NCBI GenBank assembly: GCA_020426005.1
Contig: JAGQQW010000031.1
Span: 1 to 33,221 of the forward strand
Direction: 5' to 3'
DNA: 33,221 nt
Source: Planctomycetota bacterium
GTDB taxonomy: Bacteria; Planctomycetota; UBA1135; GCA-002748355
Part shown: positions 14,147 to 22,448 of the stretch, one piece after another
Numbering within the stretch: the stretch's first letter is position 1
Layout of the letters: each line of letters begins with the position of its first letter
The notes under the pieces: generated by a model
Told to the model about the DNA's origin: nothing
The model's input: only the letters and a program-made list of their open reading frames with translations
The model's database searches: none
Position numbers and translations under genes: made by a program

Positions 14147-16879
14147 ATGTCCGACAAGCCGCATCGAACCGCCCTGTGGTCCCTCGGGGCAGCGGTACTC
14201 ATTGTCGCGTTCGCATCGACGTATTTCCTCGCCTCCGCATCGAACACGATCGTCGACCCCAGTCTCGAGGCAGCCGATTCGACTCTCGAGGTGCCGACAT
14301 CACCGATTTCGACATCGCAGCAAGACGAGATCTCGCACGACCCCGGCGTTGCCGAAACGGTCCGCAACACGGCGGGGCAAGAGGAACACTTCTCTGTCCG
14401 GTGGCGACTGCGCATCGTCGACGGAAGCGGAAGGATCTCCGCCGGTGCCGAAGTCCGCATCGCGTCCGAGGAGTTCGCCAGCGAGTCGCTCGAGCGACTC
14501 GAAGCCGAGGACCCGCACGCGCAAAGCCTGCGCGAACCATGGCGCAGTTTGGCCTGGTGCGAGACGAACGGCTCGCTGGCGACTGCGGACGACAGGGGCA
14601 TCGTCGAGTTCACCTCCGACCCACGCGACTCGACACTCGGATGTGCACGTTCGAAGGATGGACGTCAGACGCGTTCGTTCCTCATGGATCGCGAGACGAT
14701 GGGCAAAGATTGGGTGTCGGTGCAGGACGCTTGCGAGTCGGGTGCCGTGCCGACCGTCGAGCGAGTCGTGACTCTCGAGCCCGCGAGCGACGTCACGATC
14801 CACTGCGTGAACTCCAGTGGGGCGGACGTAGCGGGTTGCCCGGTTGTCGTACATGCGCTCGATGCGCCCATGTGGAACGACTACAACACTCCCCCCAAGA
14901 GCACGGACTCCTCGCTCGATCGCAAGAAGGCGGCTCCTTGTGGGACCTTCGTGTCGGGCCCGACAGGGCGTATCCGTCTGCCGTTCGCTCGCTACCTGCT
15001 CGAAGATCTGCGTGCTCTCGAGCTACCTCACGAATCATCGCAGTCCAAAGAGAAAGATGCGAACGGCACGCAGACGGCGGACGATCTCCGGCTCGCTGCA
15101 CTCCTGTGCACTCCCGCCGTCCCCGCAGCGAACCCGACACATGCCTTGGCACGTTGTCGCAACGGCGGTGGCTTTCTCACCGAAGAGGTGTTCCTCATCG
15201 TCCCCGAGACAGGCTCGTTGGACTTCCGCGTCGTCGCTGCAGACGGCTCGAAGCTCGAGTTCGCAATGGAGGGGAACCTGGACTTCGAGTCGCTGTTTCT
15301 CGGCAGACTGGAGGTCGAGCGAGAGCCTTTGCGCGCGTGGAAACCATGCGGAGCCGACACCGTGCACTTCGACCATGTCGGGATCGGCGCGCGCTTCGAG
15401 TTCTACTGCTACGGCACTCACGTGCAGTGTGACGCCGGCGGCTCCTTCGTCGGTCCACGTTCACCGAATGCTCACGAAGAGAGAACCGTGGAGATGGACC
15501 GCGGCTATGCCTTCGCAAAGACTCGCGTCCGACGCGAAGACGGAAAGAGCCTGCCCGAGAGAATCGTCTTCGACATTCCCGAGCCTCCCTCACCAAGGCC
15601 ACGTTCGCCCGTGGCGACGATCGAGGAAGGATTCGTACATGTCGCACGCTACCTGAGTGATGGCTCCCCGCGAACGCAGACGATCCATGCGTGGATCCCC
15701 GCTTCGCCGTCGGTCTCGGGTCTGCTCGAAGACGTGTCTCTCACGAGAGGAACCGTGGAGGAGTGGCCCGAACTCGTTCTCAGTGATTCCCTGGACCGAG
15801 TCACGGCTCGTTGTGTCGACGAAGACGATCGCCCGATCGCGAACACCTATGTTCGCGTCGTGAAACACGTCGCGGGCACGGGGTACGCGGATCTCCCAGG
15901 GCTCGTCCGTCGAAGCGATGCGCAGGGGTTCGTGCGGTTCGACCTGCCCCGCTTGCCCATCGATCCCCCGCTCGCCCTCGCCGCGCGTGCCGGCGCGAAT
16001 CACAGCTCGGCCGTCGTTCCACTTCGTGGCCCTTCCCCGCGCGTGTTGACCCAGTTGTCCAAAGGGCAGATCGTCGTGACGGTGCGTGCACCCGACTCGC
16101 GTCCGTGGGTTTGCGCGTGTCGCTTCACGCCACGCGACCCGGACCCGTTCGAGCAGAAGCATGGACTCTCCATCAAGACCGGTCCGAATGGCGTGATGCA
16201 CTATCCGATCCAGGGCTTCCGCCAAGGTGAGTGGACGATCGAGGGACACGGAGTCGGCGTGGTCGGTTCGTTACGGGCGACCGTCGACATCGTCCCGGGC
16301 AAGCAGATTCCCGTGATCCTCGATGCGAGCACGTTGCACCGATACGAGTTGCAGTTCATCGACGCTCGAGGCAACAGCGTCGAATCGAAGGTTCGCGTAC
16401 GTAGCCGAGACGACACGGTCGCTGCCGAGCTCTCTCGAGCGAAGCTCGATCAAACAGGTCGCACGCTCGTCATCCATTCCACGCACGACACCCTTGCGCT
16501 CGACATCCTGCCCAAACATTGGCGCTCGATATCGCGCATCTGGACACCCGGAACCCACCGGGTGCTGCTCGAAGCCCCCGTCTCGCTACCGGTCGAAGCA
16601 AGTTCGATATCCGGCCCAAAAGACGTCGTCGTGCGCGCCGTCTCTCTCGAGCAATACGGGACGACGGTAACGAGACACGTCGACAACTACGCGGTCCTTG
16701 CAGCCGCGGGCGACAGACGCCGCGAGGGCGAGCTGAGGCTGACGGGAACCGTGCCGTACGAGATCGAAGTCCGCGTCGGGAACACGCCGTTCCGCCCCGT
16801 CCTCCGAGTCGACCCGAACGGGCTGCGATCCAAGCTCGTCATCGATACACCAACGAGCGCGCACCTCGTCCCGAGGTAA
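14147..16879 (+). CDS. Large membrane-anchored extracytoplasmic protein with repeated beta domains
   Basis: I do not recognise a specific family. The 910-residue product has one N-terminal membrane segment (about 9-31) after a short basic start, then a Ser/Thr/Glu-rich linker, then several beta-rich modules. Phrases such as LRIVDGSGRISAGAEVRI, CVDEDDRPIANTYVRV with DAQGFVRFDLPRLP, and FIDARGNSVESKVRV look like carboxypeptidase-regulatory-like (transthyretin-fold) domains, often found in planctomycete surface proteins. There are several Cys pairs and no catalytic motif. The start at 14147 fits the membrane segment; the frame is open to 14024 but overlaps the regulator promoter. It is divergent from the two-component genes and ends 3 nt from the convergent thioredoxin gene. 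A structural or sensory envelope role is a guess. Confidence 0.75.
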   Translation: MSDKPHRTALWSLGAAVLIVAFASTYFLASASNTIVDPSLEAADSTLEVPTSPISTSQQDEISHDPGVAETVRNTAGQEEHFSVRWRLRIVDGSGRISAGAEVRIASEEFASESLERLEAEDPHAQSLREPWRSLAWCETNGSLATADDRGIVEFTSDPRDSTLGCARSKDGRQTRSFLMDRETMGKDWVSVQDACESGAVPTVERVVTLEPASDVTIHCVNSSGADVAGCPVVVHALDAPMWNDYNTPPKSTDSSLDRKKAAPCGTFVSGPTGRIRLPFARYLLEDLRALELPHESSQSKEKDANGTQTADDLRLAALLCTPAVPAANPTHALARCRNGGGFLTEEVFLIVPETGSLDFRVVAADGSKLEFAMEGNLDFESLFLGRLEVEREPLRAWKPCGADTVHFDHVGIGARFEFYCYGTHVQCDAGGSFVGPRSPNAHEERTVEMDRGYAFAKTRVRREDGKSLPERIVFDIPEPPSPRPRSPVATIEEGFVHVARYLSDGSPRTQTIHAWIPASPSVSGLLEDVSLTRGTVEEWPELVLSDSLDRVTARCVDEDDRPIANTYVRVVKHVAGTGYADLPGLVRRSDAQGFVRFDLPRLPIDPPLALAARAGANHSSAVVPLRGPSPRVLTQLSKGQIVVTVRAPDSRPWVCACRFTPRDPDPFEQKHGLSIKTGPNGVMHYPIQGFRQGEWTIEGHGVGVVGSLRATVDIVPGKQIPVILDASTLHRYELQFIDARGNSVESKVRVRSRDDTVAAELSRAKLDQTGRTLVIHSTHDTLALDILPKHWRSISRIWTPGTHRVLLEAPVSLPVEASSISGPKDVVVRAVSLEQYGTTVTRHVDNYAVLAAAGDRRREGELRLTGTVPYEIEVRVGNTPFRPVLRVDPNGLRSKLVIDTPTSAHLVPR

Positions 16880-16882
16880 CGT

Positions 16883-17320
16883 TCAATCCACCGAGGCGCG
16901 CACCCACTGCGCGATCGCATCGCGCGGCATCGCGCCGCTGTGTCGCGCGACCTCGGCGCCGCGGTCGAACACGATGAGTGTCGGTATCCCTTGGATGCCG
17001 TACCGCCGCGCGAGGTCCGACGACGCTTCGGTATCGAGCTTGGCGAGGATCGCAACGCCGGCCAAATGCGCAGATGCCGCTTCGTATTCCGGAGCCATCT
17101 GACGGCACGGCCCACACCACGGCGCCCAGAAATCGACGACGACGGGCAAGTCCGACTTGGTCAAGAAGCGCTCGAAATTCGAAGCGTCGAGTACGGCCGG
17201 CGAACCGCCGAGCAGCCGGGCCTTGCAGCTCGCGCAGACCGGTCGATCCTCGACACGAGCTGTCGGCACTCGATTGAGCGTCTTGCACGAAGAACACGGG
17301 ATGATCCAGTTGTCTTGCAT
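16883..17320 (-). CDS. trxC: Thioredoxin 2 (TrxC-type, zinc-binding N-terminus)
   Basis: A 145-residue thiol-disulfide oxidoreductase. The N-terminal zinc site is C9-x2-C12 and C29-x2-C32, as in TrxC and unlike classic TrxA. The thioredoxin domain has the active site WCGPC (C69, C72), FDRG-type beta hairpin and the cis-proline in GIPTLIVF. I chose the ATG at 17320 because GAGGGG precedes it at a good distance. The frame is open to 17368 but the extra residues are not family-like. A CTATGCT box lies 44 nt upstream. It is probably cytoplasmic, as no signal peptide is present. Confidence 0.92.
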   Translation of the reverse strand: MQDNWIIPCSSCKTLNRVPTARVEDRPVCASCKARLLGGSPAVLDASNFERFLTKSDLPVVVDFWAPWCGPCRQMAPEYEAASAHLAGVAILAKLDTEASSDLARRYGIQGIPTLIVFDRGAEVARHSGAMPRDAIAQWVRASVD

Positions 17321-17363
17321 GTCCCCTCGTGGCCTCACTGAAAACCGTCGTCGAACACGAGAG

Positions 17364-17370
17364 AGCATAG
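17364..17370 (-). promoter_or_regulatory. Candidate -10 box (CTATGCT, minus strand) for the thioredoxin gene
   Basis: AGCATAG on the plus strand reads CTATGCT on the minus strand, 44 nt before the thioredoxin ATG. It is one of the recurring CTATNCT boxes in this window. No clear -35 hexamer is seen. Confidence 0.4.
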
Positions 17371-17419
17371 GACGCCTCTCGCCGTTCCGCCCATGGGGCA
17401 GGACAACAACCTGGAGGTC

Positions 17420-20400
17420 TCAAGCGGTACGGCGGCGCAGGGCACTCGAGACGATCGATGCGACCGCGATCACCGTGAATGCGACGAGACCGAGCATCGA
17501 GCATTCGCGGACGACGGTGCCTGACGCGCTCGCCTGCATCAGTGCGGAGAAGCTCGAAGGCAATCTCTCCGTGACGAGTGCGCGCACGCCTTCGAACGCG
17601 GACAACGAGAACGCAACGCCAAAGAGCACGGCGGGGACGACGGACCAAGTGCTACGACGCCCACCTCGGGGCACGAGCGACAAGGACATCAGAGAGAGAC
17701 TCGCGGCGGTCAGGATGCTCGCGACGGCACTCGCGTAGTCATGGGATCGAGTATCCGCCACGATTCCGGCAACCAGTGCGAGCACCGCCAAGACGAGAGC
17801 CGTGATCCGCACTCGTGTTCTGGCGAAACCGACGTGTATTGCCGCGGCCCAAACGAGCCCGACCAGACCGACCGACACCGGCGGAAGACGCCACCGCCCG
17901 AAGCGCGTCTCGACGACGACGAGAGCGAGACTGGCCAGAGCCAAGACGCCGACCGAGGCATGAGCGAGCATCGAGGGCGTGCGTTCGGAGTCCGACTGAC
18001 GCAGCAAGTCGCGCGTCGCGAAGGCCCCGGCAACGAGCAGGATGCCGATGAGAGCGATGAAGAGCATCGTGACCCGAGAAACCTCGTCGGAGCGACTCGC
18101 GTTCATGCGCTCCACCTGCGCCTGGACCGAAGCGGGAAACTCGGAGAGCCGTTCGTGCTTCGACAGATGCATCAACAGCGGGTTCGAGAGAGGGAGTCTC
18201 TCGAGCCGTTCGTACGCGATACGCCGCAGACGCGTGCTCTCCGACTCGGCGACGCGTAGCCACCACCAAGCGTCGAGACCGAGCCCAGTCTCGGCTTCTC
18301 GGAGCCTCCGTTCGAAATCCACCGAGTCGCACGCGGTATCGTCGCCGGCGACGATTCGCGCTGCCAACATCGAAGCCAACCTGCCACGGACGATGCGCGC
18401 TCCTTCCGCGCCTCCGCCCATGGTTTCGACCGCTCGGGCGATCCCGGCGTCGTCGGTCCGCAGCCTTGCGAAGCGCTCGTCGAGCTCGCGTACACGTTCG
18501 TTGCTCGGTACTCGGGCTCCGATTCTCGCGATCGTCTCCAACGCATTCCACTCGAAGGCTCGCGCCTCGACACACCCGAGAAGGTCGAAGAGGCTCTCGT
18601 CGGACGACCCCATGATGCTGACCAGTGCGCCATCGAGAACGTTCTGTATCGAGACGAAGCCATCACGACCATCCGCGAGCCGCGCGCCGACCGCCAACAC
18701 GAGCGGACCACAACGTTCACCCTCGTAGCCGCCATACCAACCGTCGACGACGCGCACGCAGGGACTGTCGAGCTTCTGAGGTAGCATCTCCGGAAGCGTG
18801 CGCGTGTAGTCGCTTCCGCTGTTGACGCGAGCCGACCACGCGAATCGCAGTTCGTCCCGAAGGACAAGCCGGCCCTCGAGGTCGACGCGGAGCGATGGAT
18901 TCGGCGGATCCCCAACGAAGTCGTGGAATCCCGGGAGCGTCACTCCGAGCTGCGGCGTACGACGCTCGAACGAGAGCGTAGGCGACGAGAGCTCGGCGAG
19001 AGATACGAGGTCACTCGCGAAATAGGTGCGCTCGGGTTCGTCCATCGGCAACGCGGACGTGGTCTTCCAAGAGCCGACGAGGCGGCGACCGTCCGGGTCC
19101 CATTGCTCGAACGAGTAGTCGAGGACGTAGCGATCGTCGATACGACGAACACCGCTCTGCCACGTTGCGACGAGATTCGCCGGCTCGGGCTCGAGCGACG
19201 GCCAGACCGGAATCGCCTGCCCCGGATCCGCGACCTCGAGCCTCCACTGGTGATACCTCCTGCGATCCAGGCCATCGAGACGACTGAACTGCGTTGCAAT
19301 GCGTTCTCCGCTCTCTGCATCGTTGTCGGCATCGAACTCCAACGCGAGTCGTAGCCTCGACTCGAACGACTCCCCTCGATGCCGAGGCCACCAAGTCGCG
19401 AAGTCCGTGGCGGGATCCATGCCCGTTCTGCCCGCCAACCACTCGCGAAGGCGGACGTCGTTCGACTCGCTCGCACCAGCGAGGAGCGATACGGCGAAAT
19501 CGACTCGCATGCGATTCGCTTCGTCACGATTGCGGTCACGAAGAGCGACGCACAGCGTCCGCGCATCGAGAGCGACACCGTCTTCGATCCGTGTCAGCGT
19601 GCCCGACAGCTCGGGCCGCCACGGGAGATCCGAGAGCGCACACAGCACGTCCAGCGCTTCGAGACGCGTCGATATGGACAGCGAGCGATCCGCAGCGAGC
19701 GTCGTCAGTGCGCGCAGGACTTCGGGACGTGGGCCACCCCACCCGATCGGGGTATCGCTACCGAATGCAGCGTCGCGAAGCCTCGACCGAATGCGGCTCC
19801 TCACGGGTGGATCGAGGCTGTCGGAATCCCACCACGCCGCGATGAACGCGGTCGTGACATCGAATCCTCGAAGTTCCGCATCGGACGACGCACCGTTCGT
19901 CACGATGGACAAAACGGCAGCGAGGACTCGCCCCGCGCTTCGGTAACTCGTGTCTTCGGGGTTCTCCCACAGCGTCCGCAACCGCGGCTCACACGCACTC
20001 CAACATGTGGTCCATGATCGAGAACCGTCGTCGCCTTCCTTGTTGCGGTAAGCGTTCCTGAGGACTTCGATCGCATTCGAAGGCTGATCCGCATACGTCC
20101 ACAGCGCGGCGAGCTCGCCGCTGTAGCGGGCACGCCAGCGCCAATCGACGCCGCGCGGACACTGCAGGAACCACGTTGCCATGTCGCGCGCCGCCTCGGA
20201 TCGCCGCCCGCTCGACACGTCCTTCCAGGACAATCGCGAACGGCATTCGAGCAGGCCGCGCCAAACCTGATCGAGCAACGAATCGGACACGACTTGATCC
20301 GAGGCACGGTGCGGACGTTCGGCATCACTACCCAGAACACCGCGTGCGTGCTGATAGAGCTCGAACGCTTCTTCCCACGCTTCTTGACCTTCGCGCGCTT

Positions 20401-21601
20401 GGGCAGATCGAATCATCGCGTCGATGATCCGCGGGCTCGGAGCATCGGGACGCACGAACACCATGAAGAACGCGACCAACGTGGCAGCGACCGCACCCCC
20501 GAGAACTGCCTGTCGATTTCGAACGAACCAACGGCTCACCCGCTTGGTGACGCTCGGTCGCTCCGCCAGGACCGGAAGCCCCTGACGGAAGCGCTCGAGG
20601 TCCTCGCGCATCGCGCGAGCGGTCGCGTATCGGTCGTCTGGCGATTTCGCCATCGCCTTGTGACACACGAGCTCGAGGTCACGCGGAACACGCGGATTGC
20701 GCTTGCGGAGCGGCACGGCCTCTTCGTTCAACACGGCTTGCATCGTGTCGACGAGGTTCTTCCGTCGAAACGGCGATACACCGGTCAAGGCTTCGTAGAG
20801 CATCGCTCCGATCGCCCAGATGTCCGTGCGTTCTCCGATCCGAGAACCATCACCGCGCATCGCTTCCGGACTCATGTACGCGGGCGTCCCCATCAGTTGA
20901 CCCGTCGTCGTGAGTTCGACGTCGAGGTTCACGTCACGTGCCAAGCCGAAGTCCGCGACATACACGTTGTCGCTCTCGTCGAGCAGGATGTTCGCGGGTT
21001 TCAAGTCACGGTGGATGACGCCATGTTCGTGACTGTGTTCGATGGCCGAGGTCACTTGCGTGACGATGCGCACGGCCTCCGAGGGTGAGAGTGCGCCATC
21101 CTTCAGGACGACGTCGAGCGACCGACCCTCGATGAAGTCCATCGTGTAGAACACGTGACCACCCGCCCGACCGACGTCGTGAACCGTGACGATGTGTGGG
21201 TGACGCAACTTCGCGAGGCTCTGCGCTTCTCGCTCGAAGCGTTGCAACATGTCCGACATCAACTGCTCGCCGCTGCGCAACACCTTGATCGCGACTTCGC
21301 GACCCAAGGATCGGTGACGCGCTCGATACACGACGCCCATTCCACCGCGACCGAGCTCTCCGAGCACTTCGTACGTCTCGGGCAGAACCGCCGACAAGAT
21401 GGCCGGATCGACGCTGCCGTCGACGGGCTCGGTCGCACGCGTCAGGGTCACGATTGCACGATTGCAATCCAAGACGACGTCGACATCCAGGTCGAACCTT
21501 GCTGCCAACTCCTCGGCATCTTCTCGGCGGAGTTCACCGCACTGTTCGCGGAGCGTTTCGGCGAGTCGTGCGATTCGTTCTTCGTACGAAGAGTCGTTCA
21601 C
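17420..21601 (-). CDS. Giant Ser/Thr protein kinase with extracytoplasmic region and seven C-terminal membrane segments
   Basis: A Hanks-type kinase of 1393 residues. After a 75-residue N-terminal helical segment comes the kinase domain (about 78-345): GRGGMGVVY (P-loop), AIKVL (K106), HRDLKPAN (D199), DFGLA (D217), GTPAYMSPEA. A membrane segment at about 367-383 follows. Roughly 740 residues then lack recognised motifs and, by topology, should lie outside the cytoplasm. Seven further hydrophobic segments fill the last 260 residues, ending in a positive tail RRR that fits a cytoplasmic end. The GTG start overlaps the sigma-factor stop as GTGA, so the two are translationally coupled. The kinase may sense an envelope signal and act on the sigma factor; targets are not known. 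The seven-segment end is unusual for bacterial kinases. Confidence 0.9.
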   Translation of the reverse strand: MNDSSYEERIARLAETLREQCGELRREDAEELAARFDLDVDVVLDCNRAIVTLTRATEPVDGSVDPAILSAVLPETYEVLGELGRGGMGVVYRARHRSLGREVAIKVLRSGEQLMSDMLQRFEREAQSLAKLRHPHIVTVHDVGRAGGHVFYTMDFIEGRSLDVVLKDGALSPSEAVRIVTQVTSAIEHSHEHGVIHRDLKPANILLDESDNVYVADFGLARDVNLDVELTTTGQLMGTPAYMSPEAMRGDGSRIGERTDIWAIGAMLYEALTGVSPFRRKNLVDTMQAVLNEEAVPLRKRNPRVPRDLELVCHKAMAKSPDDRYATARAMREDLERFRQGLPVLAERPSVTKRVSRWFVRNRQAVLGGAVAATLVAFFMVFVRPDAPSPRIIDAMIRSAQAREGQEAWEEAFELYQHARGVLGSDAERPHRASDQVVSDSLLDQVWRGLLECRSRLSWKDVSSGRRSEAARDMATWFLQCPRGVDWRWRARYSGELAALWTYADQPSNAIEVLRNAYRNKEGDDGSRSWTTCWSACEPRLRTLWENPEDTSYRSAGRVLAAVLSIVTNGASSDAELRGFDVTTAFIAAWWDSDSLDPPVRSRIRSRLRDAAFGSDTPIGWGGPRPEVLRALTTLAADRSLSISTRLEALDVLCALSDLPWRPELSGTLTRIEDGVALDARTLCVALRDRNRDEANRMRVDFAVSLLAGASESNDVRLREWLAGRTGMDPATDFATWWPRHRGESFESRLRLALEFDADNDAESGERIATQFSRLDGLDRRRYHQWRLEVADPGQAIPVWPSLEPEPANLVATWQSGVRRIDDRYVLDYSFEQWDPDGRRLVGSWKTTSALPMDEPERTYFASDLVSLAELSSPTLSFERRTPQLGVTLPGFHDFVGDPPNPSLRVDLEGRLVLRDELRFAWSARVNSGSDYTRTLPEMLPQKLDSPCVRVVDGWYGGYEGERCGPLVLAVGARLADGRDGFVSIQNVLDGALVSIMGSSDESLFDLLGCVEARAFEWNALETIARIGARVPSNERVRELDERFARLRTDDAGIARAVETMGGGAEGARIVRGRLASMLAARIVAGDDTACDSVDFERRLREAETGLGLDAWWWLRVAESESTRLRRIAYERLERLPLSNPLLMHLSKHERLSEFPASVQAQVERMNASRSDEVSRVTMLFIALIGILLVAGAFATRDLLRQSDSERTPSMLAHASVGVLALASLALVVVETRFGRWRLPPVSVGLVGLVWAAAIHVGFARTRVRITALVLAVLALVAGIVADTRSHDYASAVASILTAASLSLMSLSLVPRGGRRSTWSVVPAVLFGVAFSLSAFEGVRALVTERLPSSFSALMQASASGTVVRECSMLGLVAFTVIAVASIVSSALRRRTA

Positions 21602-22230
21602 GTTGCATCTCCGTGGTATTCGTTCGTGTCAGGAGCTGCGAGCGCAGTCCCGAGTTTCGCGATCGCGCGACCGAGCATGCGATGCAAGCTCGTCAGAGCG
21701 ACGCCCTCGAGTTCTGCGAACTCTCGCAGCGAGCGCCCCTCGAAATAGATCGCGAGAATGACGTCGCGCTCGCCGCTCTCGAGCTCGAGAAGTGCAGCTT
21801 CGAGCCGAATGCGCTCGTCGTTGCGTGCCGCGGCAGACAGCGGGTTGGTTCCCGCAGCACAAAGCCGTGTCGCGATGTCAGACCACTCGGACACGACCCG
21901 GTTCGCATCACGCTTCTTCGCTGAGAAATGGTCGTGTAGGTCGTGGATCTGACGCTCGGCGATTCGACAGAGCCACGCGACGAACGCTCCACGACCGTGC
22001 GGCTCGAACTCGTCGATCTTGGGCAACGCCGCAGCAAGAGCGTCCTGCACGACGTCGATCGGCTCCACTTTGGAAGCAAGGCGCGGCCCGAGCCGAACAC
22101 GCACGTAGGTCAACAGCGGCGGAACGGCCCCCGCGAAGAGCTCCTCGCGGGCCCCCACGTCTCCCGCACGAATGCGTTGCAGGAGCTGCAAGGTCAGTGG
22201 CGCGCTGGTCGGTGGTTGTCGGTCGGTCAT
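21598..22230 (-). CDS. ECF-type RNA polymerase sigma factor
   Basis: A 210-residue group IV sigma factor. Region 2 is seen in VEPIDVVQDALAAALPKIDEFEP with WLCRIAERQIHD, and region 4 in LLELESGERDVILAIYFEGRSLREFAELEGVALTSLHRMLGRAIAKL. This type, paired with a Ser/Thr kinase, is characteristic of planctomycetes, where phosphorylation rather than an anti-sigma factor is thought to control activity. I chose the ATG at 22230 (MTDRQPP); the frame is open to 22440 but those residues are not sigma-like and cross the divergent promoter region. No ribosome site is visible. The gene is coupled to the kinase (GTGA) and divergent from the subtilase. Confidence 0.88.
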   Translation of the reverse strand: MTDRQPPTSAPLTLQLLQRIRAGDVGAREELFAGAVPPLLTYVRVRLGPRLASKVEPIDVVQDALAAALPKIDEFEPHGRGAFVAWLCRIAERQIHDLHDHFSAKKRDANRVVSEWSDIATRLCAAGTNPLSAAARNDERIRLEAALLELESGERDVILAIYFEGRSLREFAELEGVALTSLHRMLGRAIAKLGTALAAPDTNEYHGDAT

Positions 22231-22294
22231 GGACGTGAAGCAAAGGGGAGGATCGAGGCGAGTGTTCCGGCCTGTTTCGCAGAAATCGAGAGGG

Positions 22295-22308
22295 CCCCGA
22301 TCTCGGGG
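22295..22308. promoter_or_regulatory. GC-rich palindrome between sigma factor and subtilase genes
   Basis: CCCCGA-TC-TCGGGG has perfect 6-bp arms around a 2-bp centre, in the 218-nt divergent spacer. It is 65 nt from the sigma start and 141 nt from the subtilase start. It could be an operator or a chance structure. No CTATNCT box or clear -10/-35 pair is visible in this spacer. Confidence 0.3.
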
Positions 22309-22448
22309 TGTTCCGCTCGGCGCGGTGGCAGCGCGCCGTGACGCCTCTTCGCCAGCCATCGACGGTCGGCGGATGGCCCCCGTCCCGCGTCGAATGCGCA
22401 TGGAGGAGCGAACACGACACGTTTCTTCCATCGAGAGCAAGACCGATC

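Noticed and set aside
22231..22440. Upstream extension of the sigma factor
   Set aside because: The added residues are Arg/Pro-rich and unlike sigma factors and would cover the divergent promoter region.
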